A stretch of DNA of 64,000 nucleotides, taken from contig JANXVZ010000024.1 of assembly GCA_025351405.1 (NCBI GenBank), forward strand, positions 30,702 through 94,701, given 5' to 3'. A program made the translations under genes and the position numbers. The DNA comes from Sphingomonadales bacterium. GTDB taxonomy: Bacteria > Pseudomonadota > Alphaproteobacteria > Sphingomonadales > Sphingomonadaceae. Each line of letters begins with the position of its first letter. The stretch's first letter is position 1. The notes below the pieces were generated by a model, which saw only the letters and a program-made list of their open reading frames with translations, did not search any database and was not told where the DNA came from. Positions 29,015 through 39,095 of the stretch are shown here, piece after piece.

Positions 29015-30118
29015 ATGTCGTCTATCCCCGTCGCGCTCGTCGGCGTCGGCAATTGCGCCAGTTCCCTCGTCCAGGGGCTGTCCTATTATTCCAATGGCGG
29101 TTCGAATGACGAACAAGGCCTGATGCATTGGGACCTTGGCGGCTATCGCCCCAAGGACATCGAAATCGCCGCCGCCTGGGACATTGATTCACGCAAGGTC
29201 GGCAAGGATGTCGGGGAGGCGATCTTTGCCAAGCCCAACAACACGACGATCTTTTGCGACCATGTCGGCCTTACCGGTGCCAAGGTCGCCATGGGCCGGA
29301 TCCTCGATGGCGTGTCGCCGCACATGGCCGAACATCCCGAAGACCGCCGTTTCATGGTCGCCGATGCGCCCCAGGCCACCAAGGCCGAAGTCGTCGAGGA
29401 ATTGAAGCGGTCCGGCAGCCAGGTGATGTGCAACTATTTGCCCGTCGGCAGCCAGGAAGCCACCGAATTCTACGCCGATGCCGCAATCACCGCCGGTGTC
29501 GCCTTCATCAACAACATGCCGGTGTTCATCGCCAGCAACCCGGTCTGGGCCGAACGTTTTCGCGCTGCCGGCGTGCCGATCATCGGCGACGATATCAAGG
29601 CGCAGCTTGGTGCGACCATCGTCCATCGCACCCTGACCGACCTGTTCGCCAAGCGCGGCGTGACACTCGATCGCACCTACCAGCTCAACACCGGCGGCAA
29701 CACCGACTTCCTCAACATGCTCAACCGTGATCGGCTCAAGAGCAAGAAGACGTCGAAGACCGAAGCCGTCCAGTCGGTGGCGCATCGCCGCCTCGAAGAC
29801 GAGAACATCCATGTCGGCCCGTCCGATTATGTGGCGTGGCAGAACGACAACAAGGTCTGCTTCCTGCGCATGGAAGGCCGGATGTTCGGCGGTGTGCCGA
29901 TGAACCTCGAAATGCGGCTTTCGGTCGAAGACAGCCCCAATTCGGCCGGTTGCGCGATCGACATGATCCGCTGCGCCCGTGTTGCGCTCGATCGCAAGCT
30001 CGGAGGGCCGATCCTGGCGCCGTCGGCGTATTTCTGCAAGCACCCGCCGGTCCAGTCGACCGACGATGAAGCCTATGTGGCGCTCGAGGCGTTCGTCGCC
30101 GGAACGCTCAAGCACTAG
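29015..30118 (+). CDS. inositol-3-phosphate synthase, actinobacterial type
   Basis: 367 residues from ATG at 29015 with AAGGA at 29001-29005. Converts glucose 6-phosphate to inositol 3-phosphate with an internal NAD redox cycle. NAD-binding VALVGVGNCASSLVQGL at the N-terminus, CNYLPVGSQEATEFYADAAI, GDDIKAQLGATIVHRTL, QLNTGGNTDFLNML and the Lys-rich RLKSKKTSKTEAV segment correspond to the short mycobacterial Ino1-type enzyme, not the roughly 500-residue eukaryotic form. This is the enzyme that anchors the inositol reading of the neighbouring genes. Confidence 0.95.
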   Translation: MSSIPVALVGVGNCASSLVQGLSYYSNGGSNDEQGLMHWDLGGYRPKDIEIAAAWDIDSRKVGKDVGEAIFAKPNNTTIFCDHVGLTGAKVAMGRILDGVSPHMAEHPEDRRFMVADAPQATKAEVVEELKRSGSQVMCNYLPVGSQEATEFYADAAITAGVAFINNMPVFIASNPVWAERFRAAGVPIIGDDIKAQLGATIVHRTLTDLFAKRGVTLDRTYQLNTGGNTDFLNMLNRDRLKSKKTSKTEAVQSVAHRRLEDENIHVGPSDYVAWQNDNKVCFLRMEGRMFGGVPMNLEMRLSVEDSPNSAGCAIDMIRCARVALDRKLGGPILAPSAYFCKHPPVQSTDDEAYVALEAFVAGTLKH

Positions 30119-30130
30119 CCGATTTTCCCC

Positions 30131-30157
30131 GCCCGCCAGGCCAGCGCCTGGGCGGGC
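30131..30157 (+). terminator. strong intercistronic hairpin
   Basis: GCCCGCCAGGC (30131-30141), loop CAGC, then GCCTGGGCGGGC (30146-30157): an 11-bp stem with one bulged base. It is followed by AGGGGTTTCG, so only a short T run. It ends the inositol-3-phosphate synthase gene or attenuates read-through into the cytidylyltransferase gene. Confidence 0.6.
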
Positions 30158-30180
30158 AGGGGTTTCGCCGCCCCCGATCG

Positions 30181-30879
30181 ATGCAGGCCATCATCCTTGC
30201 TGCCGGCCAGGGCACACGCCTGCGCAGCGTTTCGCCATCGAAGCCGCTGACGCCGCTCAACGGCCGGCCGCTCATCCACCATATTCTCGATCGTCTGGCA
30301 GCTGCCGGCGTTACCCGCCCGCTTGTCGTGACCGGATACCGCGGAGACGAGGTCGCCGCCGCGGTCGCCGCCTGGGGCGGTGAGGGCGCCCGGACTTTAT
30401 ACAATGCCGGCTGGGCCGAACCCAATGGCGTGTCCGTGCTCGCCGTCGCCGACAGGCTTGAGGCACAGGCGCTGCTGGTCATGGCCGATCATCTCGCCAG
30501 CCCGGGGCTTTATCGTGCCGTGGCCGCTTCGTCGCGGCGCGATGCCGGCCTTGTCCTCGGCATCGACCGGCGCCTCGGCCACCCCTGGGCGGACGAAGCC
30601 GATGTGACCCGCGTCGCCACCCGCAATGGCCGCATCGTCGCCATTGGCAAGGCCCTTGGCACCTATGACGCCCATGACAGCGGCGTTTTCCTCGTCACAC
30701 CCGAACTGCCGGCCGCGCTGCACGGCCTCGCCGCCCCCGGGCTTTCGGATGGCGTGCGCCGCCTTGCCGCCGCCGGCCGCGCCATGACCGTCGATATTTC
30801 GGCGCATGACTGGATCGATATCGACGATCCGCGGGCATTGGCGCTGGCGGAAGGCTGGCTCGCCGACGTTGCGATCTGA
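30181..30879 (+). CDS. nucleotidyltransferase, CTP:inositol-phosphate cytidylyltransferase-like
   Basis: 232 residues. The N-terminal loop LAAGQGTRLRSVSPSKPLTPLNGRPLI (residues 6-32) binds the NTP; then WAEPNGVSVLAVADRLEAQALLVMADHLASPGL, which matches the NGxSxLxA...DH pattern of archaeal and bacterial inositol-1-phosphate cytidylyltransferases (IPCT) better than sugar-nucleotide enzymes; then HDSGVFLVTPEL and a C-terminal WIDIDDPRALALAE metal site. Predicted product: CDP-inositol. Phosphocholine or glycerol-phosphate cytidylyltransferase remains possible. It supplies the loop missing from the N-terminal domain of the protein at 27648. Confidence 0.75.
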   Translation: MQAIILAAGQGTRLRSVSPSKPLTPLNGRPLIHHILDRLAAAGVTRPLVVTGYRGDEVAAAVAAWGGEGARTLYNAGWAEPNGVSVLAVADRLEAQALLVMADHLASPGLYRAVAASSRRDAGLVLGIDRRLGHPWADEADVTRVATRNGRIVAIGKALGTYDAHDSGVFLVTPELPAALHGLAAPGLSDGVRRLAAAGRAMTVDISAHDWIDIDDPRALALAEGWLADVAI

Positions 30880-30889
30880 ACCGGCGGTC

Positions 30890-30918
30890 CGGCGGCAACG
30901 CCCGTCGCGCTGCCGCCG
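30890..30918. terminator. bidirectional terminator hairpin
   Basis: CGGCGGCA (30890-30897) and TGCCGCCG (30911-30918) form a perfect 8-bp stem around a 13-bp loop, in the 44-bp gap between the stops of two converging genes. No clear T tract. Confidence 0.5.
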
Positions 30919-30923
30919 TTCGC

Positions 30924-32207
30924 CTACCGCTTGTCGAGTGGCACGAAGTCGCGTTTCGCCGGTCCGGTGTAAAGCTGGCGAGGGCGGCCGATCTTTTGTT
31001 CGGGATCTTCCATCATCTCGGTCCATTGCGCGATCCAGCCGACGGTCCGCGACACTGCGAACAGCACGGTGAACATCGAGGTCGGGAAGCCGATCGCCGA
31101 CATCACCACGCCCGAATAGAAATCGACGTTGGGATAGAGCTTTTTCTCGATGAAATACGGATCGCTGAGGGCAATCCGTTCCAGTTCGCGCGCCACGTCG
31201 AAAATCGGGTCGCTGATGCCAAGCTTGTCGAGGACGTTCTTGGCGACCTTGGCCATGACCTTGGCGCGTGGATCGTAATTCTTGTAGACGCGATGGCCAA
31301 AGCCCATCAGCCGGAACGGATCGTCCTTGTTCTTGGCGCGGGCGATGAATTCCGGGATGCGATCGACGGTGCCGATCTCGCGCAGCATGTTGAGCGCGGC
31401 TTCGTTGGCGCCGCCATGTGCGGGCCCCCACAGGCAGGCGATGCCGGCGGAAATGCAGGCGAAGGGATTGGCCCCGGATGATCCGGCCAGTCGCACCGTC
31501 GAGGTCGAGGCGTTCTGTTCATGGTCGGCCTGGAGGATAAGCAGTTTTTCCATGGCATCCTCGACCACCGGGTCGATGACATAGGGCTCGGCGGGCACGC
31601 CGAAGGTCATGCGCAGGAAATTGCCGGCGAACGACAGCGAATTGTCGGGATACAGGAACGGCTGCCCGACCGAATATTTATACGCCATGGCGGCAAGGGT
31701 CGGCATCTTGGCGATCAGGCGGTGGCTGGCGACCATGCGCTGGTGCGGATCATGGATATCGGTCGAATCATGGTAGAACGCCGCCATCGCGCCGACGACA
31801 CCGCACATGATCGCCATCGGGTGGGCATCGCGGCGGAAGCCCCGGTAAAACTGCGCCAGCTGCTCGTGGATCATCGTGTGGCGGGTGATGTCGTGGTTGA
31901 ACTTGGCGCTTTGGGCGGGGTTGGGCAGTTCGCCGTTCAGCAGCAGGTGCGCAACGTCCATGAAGGTCGAATTTTCAGCGAGTTCGTCGATCGGATAGCC
32001 GCGATACAGCAGGATGCCCTCATCGCCGTCGATGTAGGTGATTTTTGATTCGCACGCCGCCGTGCTGGTAAAGCCCGGATCGAAGGTAAAACGCCCGGTC
32101 TTGGCGTATAATTTGCGGATATCGATGACTTCGGGGCCGACGCTGCCGGCCAGCACCGCATAGTCGTCATTGTGTCCATCGACGGAAATATTGGCTGCGT
32201 CGGTCAT
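30924..32207 (-). CDS. gltA: citrate synthase
   Basis: 427 residues, the hexameric NADH-sensitive type length. Condenses oxaloacetate and acetyl-CoA in the TCA cycle. Motifs: [38 protein letters not shown] (His, substrate site), [17 protein letters not shown] (catalytic His) and [15 protein letters not shown] with the later Asp region. It lies 12 bp downstream of gltX on the same strand and converges with the cytidylyltransferase gene. Confidence 0.98.
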   Translation of the reverse strand: MTDAANISVDGHNDDYAVLAGSVGPEVIDIRKLYAKTGRFTFDPGFTSTAACESKITYIDGDEGILLYRGYPIDELAENSTFMDVAHLLLNGELPNPAQSAKFNHDITRHTMIHEQLAQFYRGFRRDAHPMAIMCGVVGAMAAFYHDSTDIHDPHQRMVASHRLIAKMPTLAAMAYKYSVGQPFLYPDNSLSFAGNFLRMTFGVPAEPYVIDPVVEDAMEKLLILQADHEQNASTSTVRLAGSSGANPFACISAGIACLWGPAHGGANEAALNMLREIGTVDRIPEFIARAKNKDDPFRLMGFGHRVYKNYDPRAKVMAKVAKNVLDKLGISDPIFDVARELERIALSDPYFIEKKLYPNVDFYSGVVMSAIGFPTSMFTVLFAVSRTVGWIAQWTEMMEDPEQKIGRPRQLYTGPAKRDFVPLDKR

Positions 32208-32219
32208 GTCTTGCCCTCT

Positions 32220-33674
32220 CTAATCCACATCGGCCTGGTGCGCATCAGGATGCGCGGCCCGTTGCATTGTCGCCAGCGCGTCATCGATGCGCCCCAGCGT
32301 TTCGTCCCGCCCCAAGGTTTCCACCACCTCGAACAATCCCGGCGACTGGGTGGCACCCGTCACGGCGGCCCGCAGTGGCTGGGCCAGCTGGCCAAGCTTG
32401 ACACCCGATGCCTCCGCCAGCGCGCGCGCCGCTGCCTCGACTGTCGCCGCCGACCAGTCTTCGAGCCCGGCAAACTGCTGCCGCGCCTGGGACAGCAGTG
32501 CGATCGGCGTTGATGCTAGCAGCCTCTGCGCGGCATCGTCCATCGGAATTGGGCGGGTGCGAAGATAGAAGAGGCTGGACGAAGCCAAGTCATTGAGATT
32601 GGGAGCGCGTTTCTTTAACTCGGCCATGCTGCGTTGCAAAATGTCGTGATCCGCAGCACCGAGCGCCCGGCCGATTCCAGCCTCGACGCGCGGTGAAATC
32701 AGCGCGACCAGACGGGAATCATCCGCAGCCCGCATGTAGTGGCCGTTGACCGATTCCAGCTTTTTCATGTCGAAGCGCGACGGCCCGCGACCGACCGCCG
32801 ACAGGTCGAACCAGGCAACGGCCTCCGCACGGCTGATGATCTCGTCATCGCCATGCCCCCAGCCGAGCCGCAGCAGGTAGTTTTCGACCGCTTCGGGCAG
32901 CATGCCCATCGCGTCGCGATAGGCATCGACCCCGAGCGCGCCATGGCGCTTCGAAAGCTTGGCACCATCGGCCCCGTGGATGAGCGGGATATGGGCATAG
33001 GCCGGCTCGGGCCACTCCAGGGCGCGGATCAGCGCCAGCTGGCGGAAGGCATTGTTAAGATGATCGTCACCGCGGATGACATGCGTCACCCCCATGTCAT
33101 GATCGTCGACGACGACGGCGAGCATATAGGTCGGCGTGCCGTCGGAACGCAGCAGCACCATGTCGTCGAGCTCGGCATTGGCGACGGTGACCGGGCCCTG
33201 CACCAGATCGTCGATGGTGACACTGCCTGTCTGGGGTGCGCGCAGCCGGATGACGAAGGGTTGGTCGGCGGGCCAATCGGCGCGGTCGCGCCAGCGGCCG
33301 TCGTATCGCATGGGCAGCTTGGCGGCGCGCTGCGCGGCGCGCATTGCGTCGAGTTCCTCGGCTGTGGCGTAGCAGCGATAGGCATGGCCGGCGGCGAGCA
33401 ACTGGTTCGCTACCTCGGCATGCCGCGCCGCCCGGGCGAATTGATAGACGACCTCGCCATCCCAGTTGAAGTCAAGCCACGTCAGACCATCGAGAATTGC
33501 CGCAATCGCCGGCTCGGTTGACCGCGCGCGGTCGGTATCCTCGATGCGCAGCAGAAACTTGCCGCCATGGTGGCGTGCGAACAGATAGTTGAACAGCGCC
33601 GTCCGGGCGCCCCCGATATGCAGGAATCCCGTTGGCGACGGTGCGAAACGGGTGACGACCTGGCTTGCGCCCAT
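32220..33674 (-). CDS. gltX: glutamate--tRNA ligase
   Basis: 484 residues from ATG at 33674 ([16 protein letters not shown]); an in-frame TTG at 33689 is an alternative. Class I synthetase charging tRNA-Glu. HIGH motif as [14 protein letters not shown] loop as [11 protein letters not shown], zinc-region residues replaced as in many alphaproteobacterial copies. Proteobacteria of this group often hold two GltX paralogues, one acting on mischarged tRNA-Gln; which one this is cannot be said. Divergent from comEC. Confidence 0.95.
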   Translation of the reverse strand: MGASQVVTRFAPSPTGFLHIGGARTALFNYLFARHHGGKFLLRIEDTDRARSTEPAIAAILDGLTWLDFNWDGEVVYQFARAARHAEVANQLLAAGHAYRCYATAEELDAMRAAQRAAKLPMRYDGRWRDRADWPADQPFVIRLRAPQTGSVTIDDLVQGPVTVANAELDDMVLLRSDGTPTYMLAVVVDDHDMGVTHVIRGDDHLNNAFRQLALIRALEWPEPAYAHIPLIHGADGAKLSKRHGALGVDAYRDAMGMLPEAVENYLLRLGWGHGDDEIISRAEAVAWFDLSAVGRGPSRFDMKKLESVNGHYMRAADDSRLVALISPRVEAGIGRALGAADHDILQRSMAELKKRAPNLNDLASSSLFYLRTRPIPMDDAAQRLLASTPIALLSQARQQFAGLEDWSAATVEAAARALAEASGVKLGQLAQPLRAAVTGATQSPGLFEVVETLGRDETLGRIDDALATMQRAAHPDAHQADVD

Positions 33675-33743
33675 CGGCGAAATGTCCAATGCTTGTTATC
33701 GGTTAGGGAAACGCGGGGGCGTTTGTGGGGTTTCAGGCGGTTG

Positions 33744-35933
33744 ATGGCTGCGCATCGCTTCGGCGTGCCTAGCAGAACCGCAAGTGCGGTTCAAACCGCA
33801 GGCGCCGCACCGGCCGGCAACAGTTCGGTGCCGTGGTCGGTGCGATGGTGGGCCTTTGTCGATGCCGAACGCGAATCCTTGCCGCTATGGCTGCCGGTGG
33901 CGTTTGCAGCAGGTGTCGCGGCGTGGTTCCTGTTGCCGTGGAGCAGCCAGCGCCTGGGCCTCGCGGTGGCACTGTCGGGGCTTGCCGGCGCGGCCGTCGT
34001 TGGCCGGCTGCGGCCGCTGCTCGTGGCGGCATTGCTCGTGCTGGCCGGGATGGCGGCATCGGAATGGCGGTCGCGCGTTGTTGCGCATCCCGTTCTGGCG
34101 GGGCGCGGTGTGTTCAGCATCGAGGGCCGGATCGAAAGCGTGGAGCGGCGGGCCGGCTGGGGGCAGGTGCGACTGATGATTGCGCCGGACGCCGGCGGGC
34201 GGCTGCCGCCGCGCGTCCGCGTGACGCTGCGCGGTGAAGCGCCGCCAGGGCTGGCGGCAGGCGCGCGGGTACGGTTGCGTGCCATGCTGTCGCCGCCCGC
34301 GGCGGCGCCGGTGCCGGGCGGCTATGATTTCGCGCGGCGGGCATGGTTCGCCGGTGTCGGCGCGTCGGGCTTTGCGATGGGGCCGGCCATGGTCGTCGCG
34401 CCCGCCCGGCCGGCATGGGGCGGGCTCGATTGGCTGGACCGGGTGCGCGCGGCGCTGACCGCCCGCATCGAACGGGCTGTTCCCGGCGAATCGGGGACGG
34501 TTGCCGCGGCGTTGGTGACCGGTGCCCAGGGCGACATTCCGCGCGAGGCGGCGCAATCGATGCGCGATTCGGGGCTGGCCCACCTGTTGTCCATTTCGGG
34601 GGTGCATATCGCGGTCGTCGTCGGTGGCGCCATGTGGCTGCTCCGCCGCCTGCTGGCGTTGTCGCCGTGGATCGCCTTGCGATGGCCGGTGAAGGCGATA
34701 TCGGTCGGCTTTGCCGCGTTGGCGGGGGTGGCATACACGTTGCTGGCAGGCGGCGAAGTGCCAACGGTGCGGTCATGCCTTGCCACGCTGATCGTGCTGT
34801 TGGGCATCGTCATCGGTCGAGAGGCGTTTTCGCTGCGCCTGCTGGCGGCGGCGGCGTTCGTCATCCTTGCACTGCGACCGGAAGCCTTGCTGGGCCCCAG
34901 TTTCCAGCTCTCCTTCGCCGCCGTCATCGGTATCGTCGCGCTGTATGAATCGGCCTTGGGTCGCCGCTTGCAAAAGGCATCGGAGGACGAAAATCTGCTG
35001 CAGCGCCTTTTGCGTCACGGCGTATCGCTGCTGGTCAGCGGCATGGTCGCCGAACTGGCCCTGTCTTCCATCGGGCTGTATCACTTCAACCGCGCCGGCC
35101 TGTACGGCGTTATCGCCAACCTGGTGGCGATTCCGTTCACCAGCTTTGTCATCATGCCGTTGCTGATGCTGTCGTTGCTGGCAGATGCAATGGGGCTGGG
35201 CGGGGTGGTTTATCCGGTACTCGGCTGGTCGATGTCGGTCCTGCTCGGCCTGGCGCGCTGGGCGGCCGGGTTGCCCGGGGCGGTGCTGAAGCTGCCACAG
35301 ATGCCGATGTCGGCCTATGCGCTGATCGTTGTCGGTGGCCTGTGGTTGATGCTCTGGCGAAGCCGGATGCGCTACTGGGGCGCTGGTCTGGCCGCAATCG
35401 GCATGGTGCTGGCGTTTTCGGCGCAGCCGCCCGATCTGCTGGTCAGTGGCGATGGACGCCATGTCGCGCTCCTGCTGCCCGATGGCCAGCTCGCATTCCT
35501 GCGCGATCGCACCGGCAATTTCCTGCGGCAAACCTGGGGCGAGGCAACCGGCGGCCCGAGCGACGGTGACGCTGTCGATGTCACGCTGGCCGAACTGCCG
35601 GGAACGACGTGCAGCATCGATGCCTGTGTCGCCGATATCCACCGCAGCGGGCGGCGCTGGCATTTGCTGGCGACGCGATCACGCGATTATCTGGAGAAGG
35701 ACGGGTTCATCGCCGCCTGCGCCCAATCCGACATCGTAGTCAGCGAACGGCGCCTGCCGGGCTGGTGCCTGCCGCGCTGGCTGCGGCTCGACCGCGCCTC
35801 GCTGTCGCAAAGCGGCGCCATCGCCATCTGGTTGGGAACCGGCCGGATTGAAGCCGTACACACCGCTATCGGTGATCATCCGTGGCGACCGGCACCGGTG
35901 CCGCGCCGATGGCAGGCGCGTCCCGGTCCTTAA
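33744..35933 (+). CDS. comEC: ComEC/Rec2-related DNA uptake channel protein
   Basis: 729 residues from ATG at 33744. N-terminal region with two or three membrane helices, an OB-like soluble part (about 110-210), then the Competence channel domain ([42 protein letters not shown] and the following eight or so helices). The C-terminal region after about 560 does not contain the HxHxDH metallo-beta-lactamase motif of full-length ComEC; it is a short soluble domain with Cys pairs. It would move single-stranded DNA across the inner membrane during natural transformation. Its TAA overlaps the converging lexA stop (35930-35933). Confidence 0.85.
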   Translation: MAAHRFGVPSRTASAVQTAGAAPAGNSSVPWSVRWWAFVDAERESLPLWLPVAFAAGVAAWFLLPWSSQRLGLAVALSGLAGAAVVGRLRPLLVAALLVLAGMAASEWRSRVVAHPVLAGRGVFSIEGRIESVERRAGWGQVRLMIAPDAGGRLPPRVRVTLRGEAPPGLAAGARVRLRAMLSPPAAAPVPGGYDFARRAWFAGVGASGFAMGPAMVVAPARPAWGGLDWLDRVRAALTARIERAVPGESGTVAAALVTGAQGDIPREAAQSMRDSGLAHLLSISGVHIAVVVGGAMWLLRRLLALSPWIALRWPVKAISVGFAALAGVAYTLLAGGEVPTVRSCLATLIVLLGIVIGREAFSLRLLAAAAFVILALRPEALLGPSFQLSFAAVIGIVALYESALGRRLQKASEDENLLQRLLRHGVSLLVSGMVAELALSSIGLYHFNRAGLYGVIANLVAIPFTSFVIMPLLMLSLLADAMGLGGVVYPVLGWSMSVLLGLARWAAGLPGAVLKLPQMPMSAYALIVVGGLWLMLWRSRMRYWGAGLAAIGMVLAFSAQPPDLLVSGDGRHVALLLPDGQLAFLRDRTGNFLRQTWGEATGGPSDGDAVDVTLAELPGTTCSIDACVADIHRSGRRWHLLATRSRDYLEKDGFIAACAQSDIVVSERRLPGWCLPRWLRLDRASLSQSGAIAIWLGTGRIEAVHTAIGDHPWRPAPVPRRWQARPGP

Positions 35934-36610
35934 TTATACCGTCGCAATAGCCCCGCGAGCTTGCCCTGGACCCGCACCCGGCTGGCCGGATAACGCTGCG
36001 GTTCGTGCGCTGCATTGGCCGGATCGAGCCGGATCATGCTCTTCTCGCGGCGCAGATACTTCAACGTGGCCTCGGCATCGTCGATCAGCGCGACGACGAT
36101 GTCGCCATCCCTCGCGTCCTCGCAGCGCCGGATCAGGGCGTAATCGCCGTCGAATATGCCGGCATCGATCATCGAATCCCCGGAAACTTCGAGGGCGTAA
36201 TGGTCGCCCGGCCCGAGCAGCGCCGCCGGCACCGACAGCGATCGATCGCTTTCCATGGCTTCCAGCGGCATCCCGGCTGCGATGCGCCCGTGCAGGGGAA
36301 TGCTGATGCTGTCATTGGCGGCAATCGGCAAGGCCCGCGGCTGCGCCATCGGCGGCACCAGCTTCAATGCCGGCTTGCCTGCCATCGGCTTCAGCGCATC
36401 GGGCAATTTGAGCACTTCCAGCGCCCGTGCGCGGTTCGGGAGGCGCCGGATGAAGCTGCGTTCCTCCAGCGCGCTGATCAGGCGGTGCACGCCGGACTTG
36501 GAGCGAAGCTGCAGCGCATCCTTCATTTCCTCGAATGATGGCGAGACGCCATCGGACCGAAGCCTGTCGTCGATGAAAGTGAGCAGTTCCTGTTGCTTGC
36601 GCGTCAGCAT
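35930..36610 (-). CDS. lexA: LexA repressor
   Basis: 226 residues from ATG at 36610. SOS repressor: N-terminal winged HTH ([17 protein letters not shown]...[23 protein letters not shown]), the self-cleavage bond Ala112-Gly113 in GRIAAGMP, catalytic Ser146 (SGDSM) and Lys184 (ATLKYLRRE). The linker (about 72-105) is longer than in E. coli, as usual in alphaproteobacteria. It is autoregulated through the SOS box at 36627-36641. Last gene of the ppiD-trp-moa-lexA array, but with its own promoter. Confidence 0.98.
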   Translation of the reverse strand: MLTRKQQELLTFIDDRLRSDGVSPSFEEMKDALQLRSKSGVHRLISALEERSFIRRLPNRARALEVLKLPDALKPMAGKPALKLVPPMAQPRALPIAANDSISIPLHGRIAAGMPLEAMESDRSLSVPAALLGPGDHYALEVSGDSMIDAGIFDGDYALIRRCEDARDGDIVVALIDDAEATLKYLRREKSMIRLDPANAAHEPQRYPASRVRVQGKLAGLLRRYN

Positions 36611-36626
36611 GGCTTTCCCCTCCGAG

Positions 36627-36641
36627 GAACACATGCAGAAC
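36627..36641 (-). promoter_or_regulatory. LexA operator (SOS box) of lexA
   Basis: On the minus strand GTTCTGCATGTGTTC, an exact GTTC-N7-GTTC, the alphaproteobacterial LexA site. It starts at the edge of the predicted -10 and lies 17 bp before the lexA ATG. Confidence 0.93.
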
Positions 36642-36669
36642 GTTTAGGAAACGCAACCGATACTGTCAA
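36641..36669 (-). promoter_or_regulatory. lexA promoter
   Basis: Minus-strand -35 TTGACA (36669-36664), 17-bp spacer, -10 TAAACG (36646-36641), running into the SOS box so that LexA would cover the start point. The -10 coincides with the moeA stop codon (36644-36646), so lexA carries its own promoter inside the end of moeA. Confidence 0.75.
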
Positions 36670-37837
36670 GCCTGATGCAATCGACCATTTCGCCGATCGC
36701 TGCGGCAGGGGCGCCGACGGGCCGGATGACCAGCACGTCAGCGCCGGCGAGGACCGCGATGAGCGCCGAATCCTGTCGCGCCCGGGCGTCGACCCGGCCG
36801 CTTTCGTCCAGCCGCCCCCGCAGATGGTCACGGCGGTCGCCATTGGCCGGCAAGGGCGCGGCCAGTGGCAGGGATACCACCGGCAGGGACCCGCCGCGCC
36901 CGCCAAGCCGGCGCAGCAACGGCACCGCGAACAGCAGCGCGCAGACATAGGCCGACACGGGATTGCCGGGCAGGCCGATGACCTGCCGCGATCCCAGCCG
37001 CCCCGCCAGCATCGGCTTGCCCGGCCGCATGGCGATCTTCCAGAAATCGATGTCGGCACCAAGATCGCGCAGCACCGGCACCACCAGGTCATGATCGCCC
37101 ACCGACGCGCCGCCGATCGTGACGATAACGTCGCCGCTGGCGTTCCGCAGTGCCGCCGCCAGCGCTTCGCGATCATCGGGAATGATGCCAGGGTCGCTGA
37201 CATCGGCGCCGGCGGATTCGAAAAGTGCGCGCAGCATGAGGCTGTTGGAACTGATGATCTGGTCCGGGCCGGGGATGCTGCCGGGTGGCACCAGCTCGTC
37301 GCCGGTGGCCAGCAAGGTGACGCGGGGGCGGCGCAACACGGGCAGCGTGCCATGCCCCGCGGCGGCGGCGAGGCCAATCCGCGGCGGCGTCATTTCCACG
37401 CCGGCGCCAAGCAATATGCTGCCGCGTTCGAAATCCTGCGCGGCCTTGCGGATGTGCGCGCCCATGCGAGGCGGGCCTTCGCCCGAAAGATGTGCAACGC
37501 CATCGATGGTGGCCACCTCCTCCTGCACGACGATCGTGTCGGCGCCGGCCGGCAGCGGCGCGCCGGTGAAGATGCGCGTGGCCTCTCCGTGCTTGATGGT
37601 GCCTGTCCAGCCGCGTCCGGCGGCGGCTTCACCGACAACGGCCCATGGCCCGGCCCGATCGGCCCAGCGGATGGCGTATCCGTCCATCGCCGCCGCGTCG
37701 AACGGCGGCTGGGTCAGCAATGCCTCGACGTCTGCGGCGAGGATGCGACCGCGGGCCTGCGCAATCGCAATCGTCTCGCCCGGCAGCGGCCCGGTGCCTT
37801 CCAGAAGCCTTGCCAACGCCGCCTCGACCGCCAGCAT
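36644..37837 (-). CDS. moeA: molybdopterin molybdenumtransferase
   Basis: 397 residues from ATG at 37837, which shares its A with the moaC stop (TGATG); an ATG at 37855 would add MAGDRL and overlap moaC more. Inserts molybdate into adenylylated molybdopterin. Motifs: FDAAAMDGYAIRW, RIFTGAPLPAGADTIVVQEE, VTLLATGDELV, TIGGASVGDHD and GLPGNPVSAYVCALLF. Molybdenum-cofactor genes moaC and moeA sit between trpC and lexA, an order usual in this bacterial group. Confidence 0.96.
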   Translation of the reverse strand: MLAVEAALARLLEGTGPLPGETIAIAQARGRILAADVEALLTQPPFDAAAMDGYAIRWADRAGPWAVVGEAAAGRGWTGTIKHGEATRIFTGAPLPAGADTIVVQEEVATIDGVAHLSGEGPPRMGAHIRKAAQDFERGSILLGAGVEMTPPRIGLAAAAGHGTLPVLRRPRVTLLATGDELVPPGSIPGPDQIISSNSLMLRALFESAGADVSDPGIIPDDREALAAALRNASGDVIVTIGGASVGDHDLVVPVLRDLGADIDFWKIAMRPGKPMLAGRLGSRQVIGLPGNPVSAYVCALLFAVPLLRRLGGRGGSLPVVSLPLAAPLPANGDRRDHLRGRLDESGRVDARARQDSALIAVLAGADVLVIRPVGAPAAAIGEMVDCIRLDSIGCVS

Positions 37838-38307
37838 CAGTCTGTCGCCAGCCATTCACCGGAGCGCCCGCCGACCTTGCGGAGCAACCGCACCCCGGAA
37901 ATCGCCATGCCGCGATCCATCGCCTTCGCCATGTCGTAAATTGTCAGCAAAGCCACGGAAACCGCTGTCATTGCTTCCATTTCCACGCCGGTGCCATGGG
38001 TTGTCACCACGCTGGCGGTGACCCGTACGCCCGTCGCCTCGATGGCGAGATCTACGGCAACGGCGTCGAGCGGCAAGGGGTGGCAAAGCGGGATCAGATC
38101 GGCCGTGCGCTTGGCCGCCATGATGCCGGCAATGCGCGCCACGGCGATTACATCGCCCTTGGCAACCGCCTGGTCGCGGATGGCCGCAAGCGCGGCCGCG
38201 CCGATGCTGATGAAGCCTTCGGCGGTCGCCTCGCGCCGGGTGGCGGGTTTGGCCGAAACATCGACCATGCGCGCCGCGCCGGCCGCATCGAGATGGGTGA
38301 GGGTCAT
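37837..38307 (-). CDS. moaC: cyclic pyranopterin monophosphate synthase accessory protein MoaC
   Basis: 156 residues. Acts with MoaA in the first step of molybdenum cofactor synthesis. Family blocks: [44 protein letters not shown] (catalytic His/Lys region) and [33 protein letters not shown]. The start overlaps the trpC stop by ATGA, and the stop overlaps moeA. Confidence 0.98.
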   Translation of the reverse strand: MTLTHLDAAGAARMVDVSAKPATRREATAEGFISIGAAALAAIRDQAVAKGDVIAVARIAGIMAAKRTADLIPLCHPLPLDAVAVDLAIEATGVRVTASVVTTHGTGVEMEAMTAVSVALLTIYDMAKAMDRGMAISGVRLLRKVGGRSGEWLATD

Positions 38308-39095
38308 GCGGCGCGGCCCAGCAACATCCGGGTGGCCGCCGTGACATCGGGCTGCCGCATCAGGGATTCGCCGACGAGAAAGGTGCGAATGCCGACGGCG
38401 GAAAGCTGCGCCAGGTCGTCATGGCCGGCAAGGCCGCTTTCGGCAACCAGGATCCGGCCCGGGGTCGCGGCCAGTTCGAACGACGTCGCAAGGTTTACGT
38501 TCAACGTCTTGAGATTGCGATTGTTGATGCCCAGCAGCGGCGTCTTCAATAACAGCGCGCGATCGCGTTCCGCGGCATCATGGACTTCAACCAGGACGTC
38601 CATGCCCAGCCCATGCGCCACCGCCTCGAGTTCCGCTGCCTCAGCGTCGGAAAGCGCCGCCATGATGAGCAGGATGGCGTCGGCGCCCAGCGCACGCGCC
38701 TCGGTCACCTGCCAGGGGTCGACGATGAAGTCCTTGCGCAGAACCGGCAGCCCGCAGGCGGCGCGCGCTTCGGACAGATAGCGGTCCGCACCCAGGAACC
38801 AGCGGTCCTCCGTCAGCACGGACAGGCAGGTGGCGCCGCCGGCGGCATAGGCCCGGGCCAACGCCGCGGGCTCGAAGTCGGCGCGGATAAGGCCTTTGGA
38901 GGGGCTGGCTTTCTTGATCTCGGCGATCAGTGCGAGGTCACCGCGGGCATGAACAGCGCCGATCGCGGCGATGAAGCCCCGGGGTTTGGGGGCGGCGGCG
39001 GCAGCGGCGTCGAGTTCGGCGACACTGCTGGCGGCCTTGGCGGCGGCAATTCGCGTGCGCTTGTAGGCGATGATTTCGGCGAGGGTATCGCTCAA
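38304..39095 (-). CDS. trpC: indole-3-glycerol phosphate synthase
   Basis: 263 residues from TTG at 39095, which overlaps the trpD stop (TTGA) and has GGAG nine bases upstream; GTG at 39110 is a weaker alternative. (beta/alpha)8 enzyme of tryptophan synthesis. Motifs: [15 protein letters not shown] (catalytic Lys and phosphate binding), [27 protein letters not shown] (Lys), [16 protein letters not shown]. Monofunctional, not fused to TrpF. Confidence 0.97.
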   Translation of the reverse strand: MSDTLAEIIAYKRTRIAAAKAASSVAELDAAAAAAPKPRGFIAAIGAVHARGDLALIAEIKKASPSKGLIRADFEPAALARAYAAGGATCLSVLTEDRWFLGADRYLSEARAACGLPVLRKDFIVDPWQVTEARALGADAILLIMAALSDAEAAELEAVAHGLGMDVLVEVHDAAERDRALLLKTPLLGINNRNLKTLNVNLATSFELAATPGRILVAESGLAGHDDLAQLSAVGIRTFLVGESLMRQPDVTAATRMLLGRAA

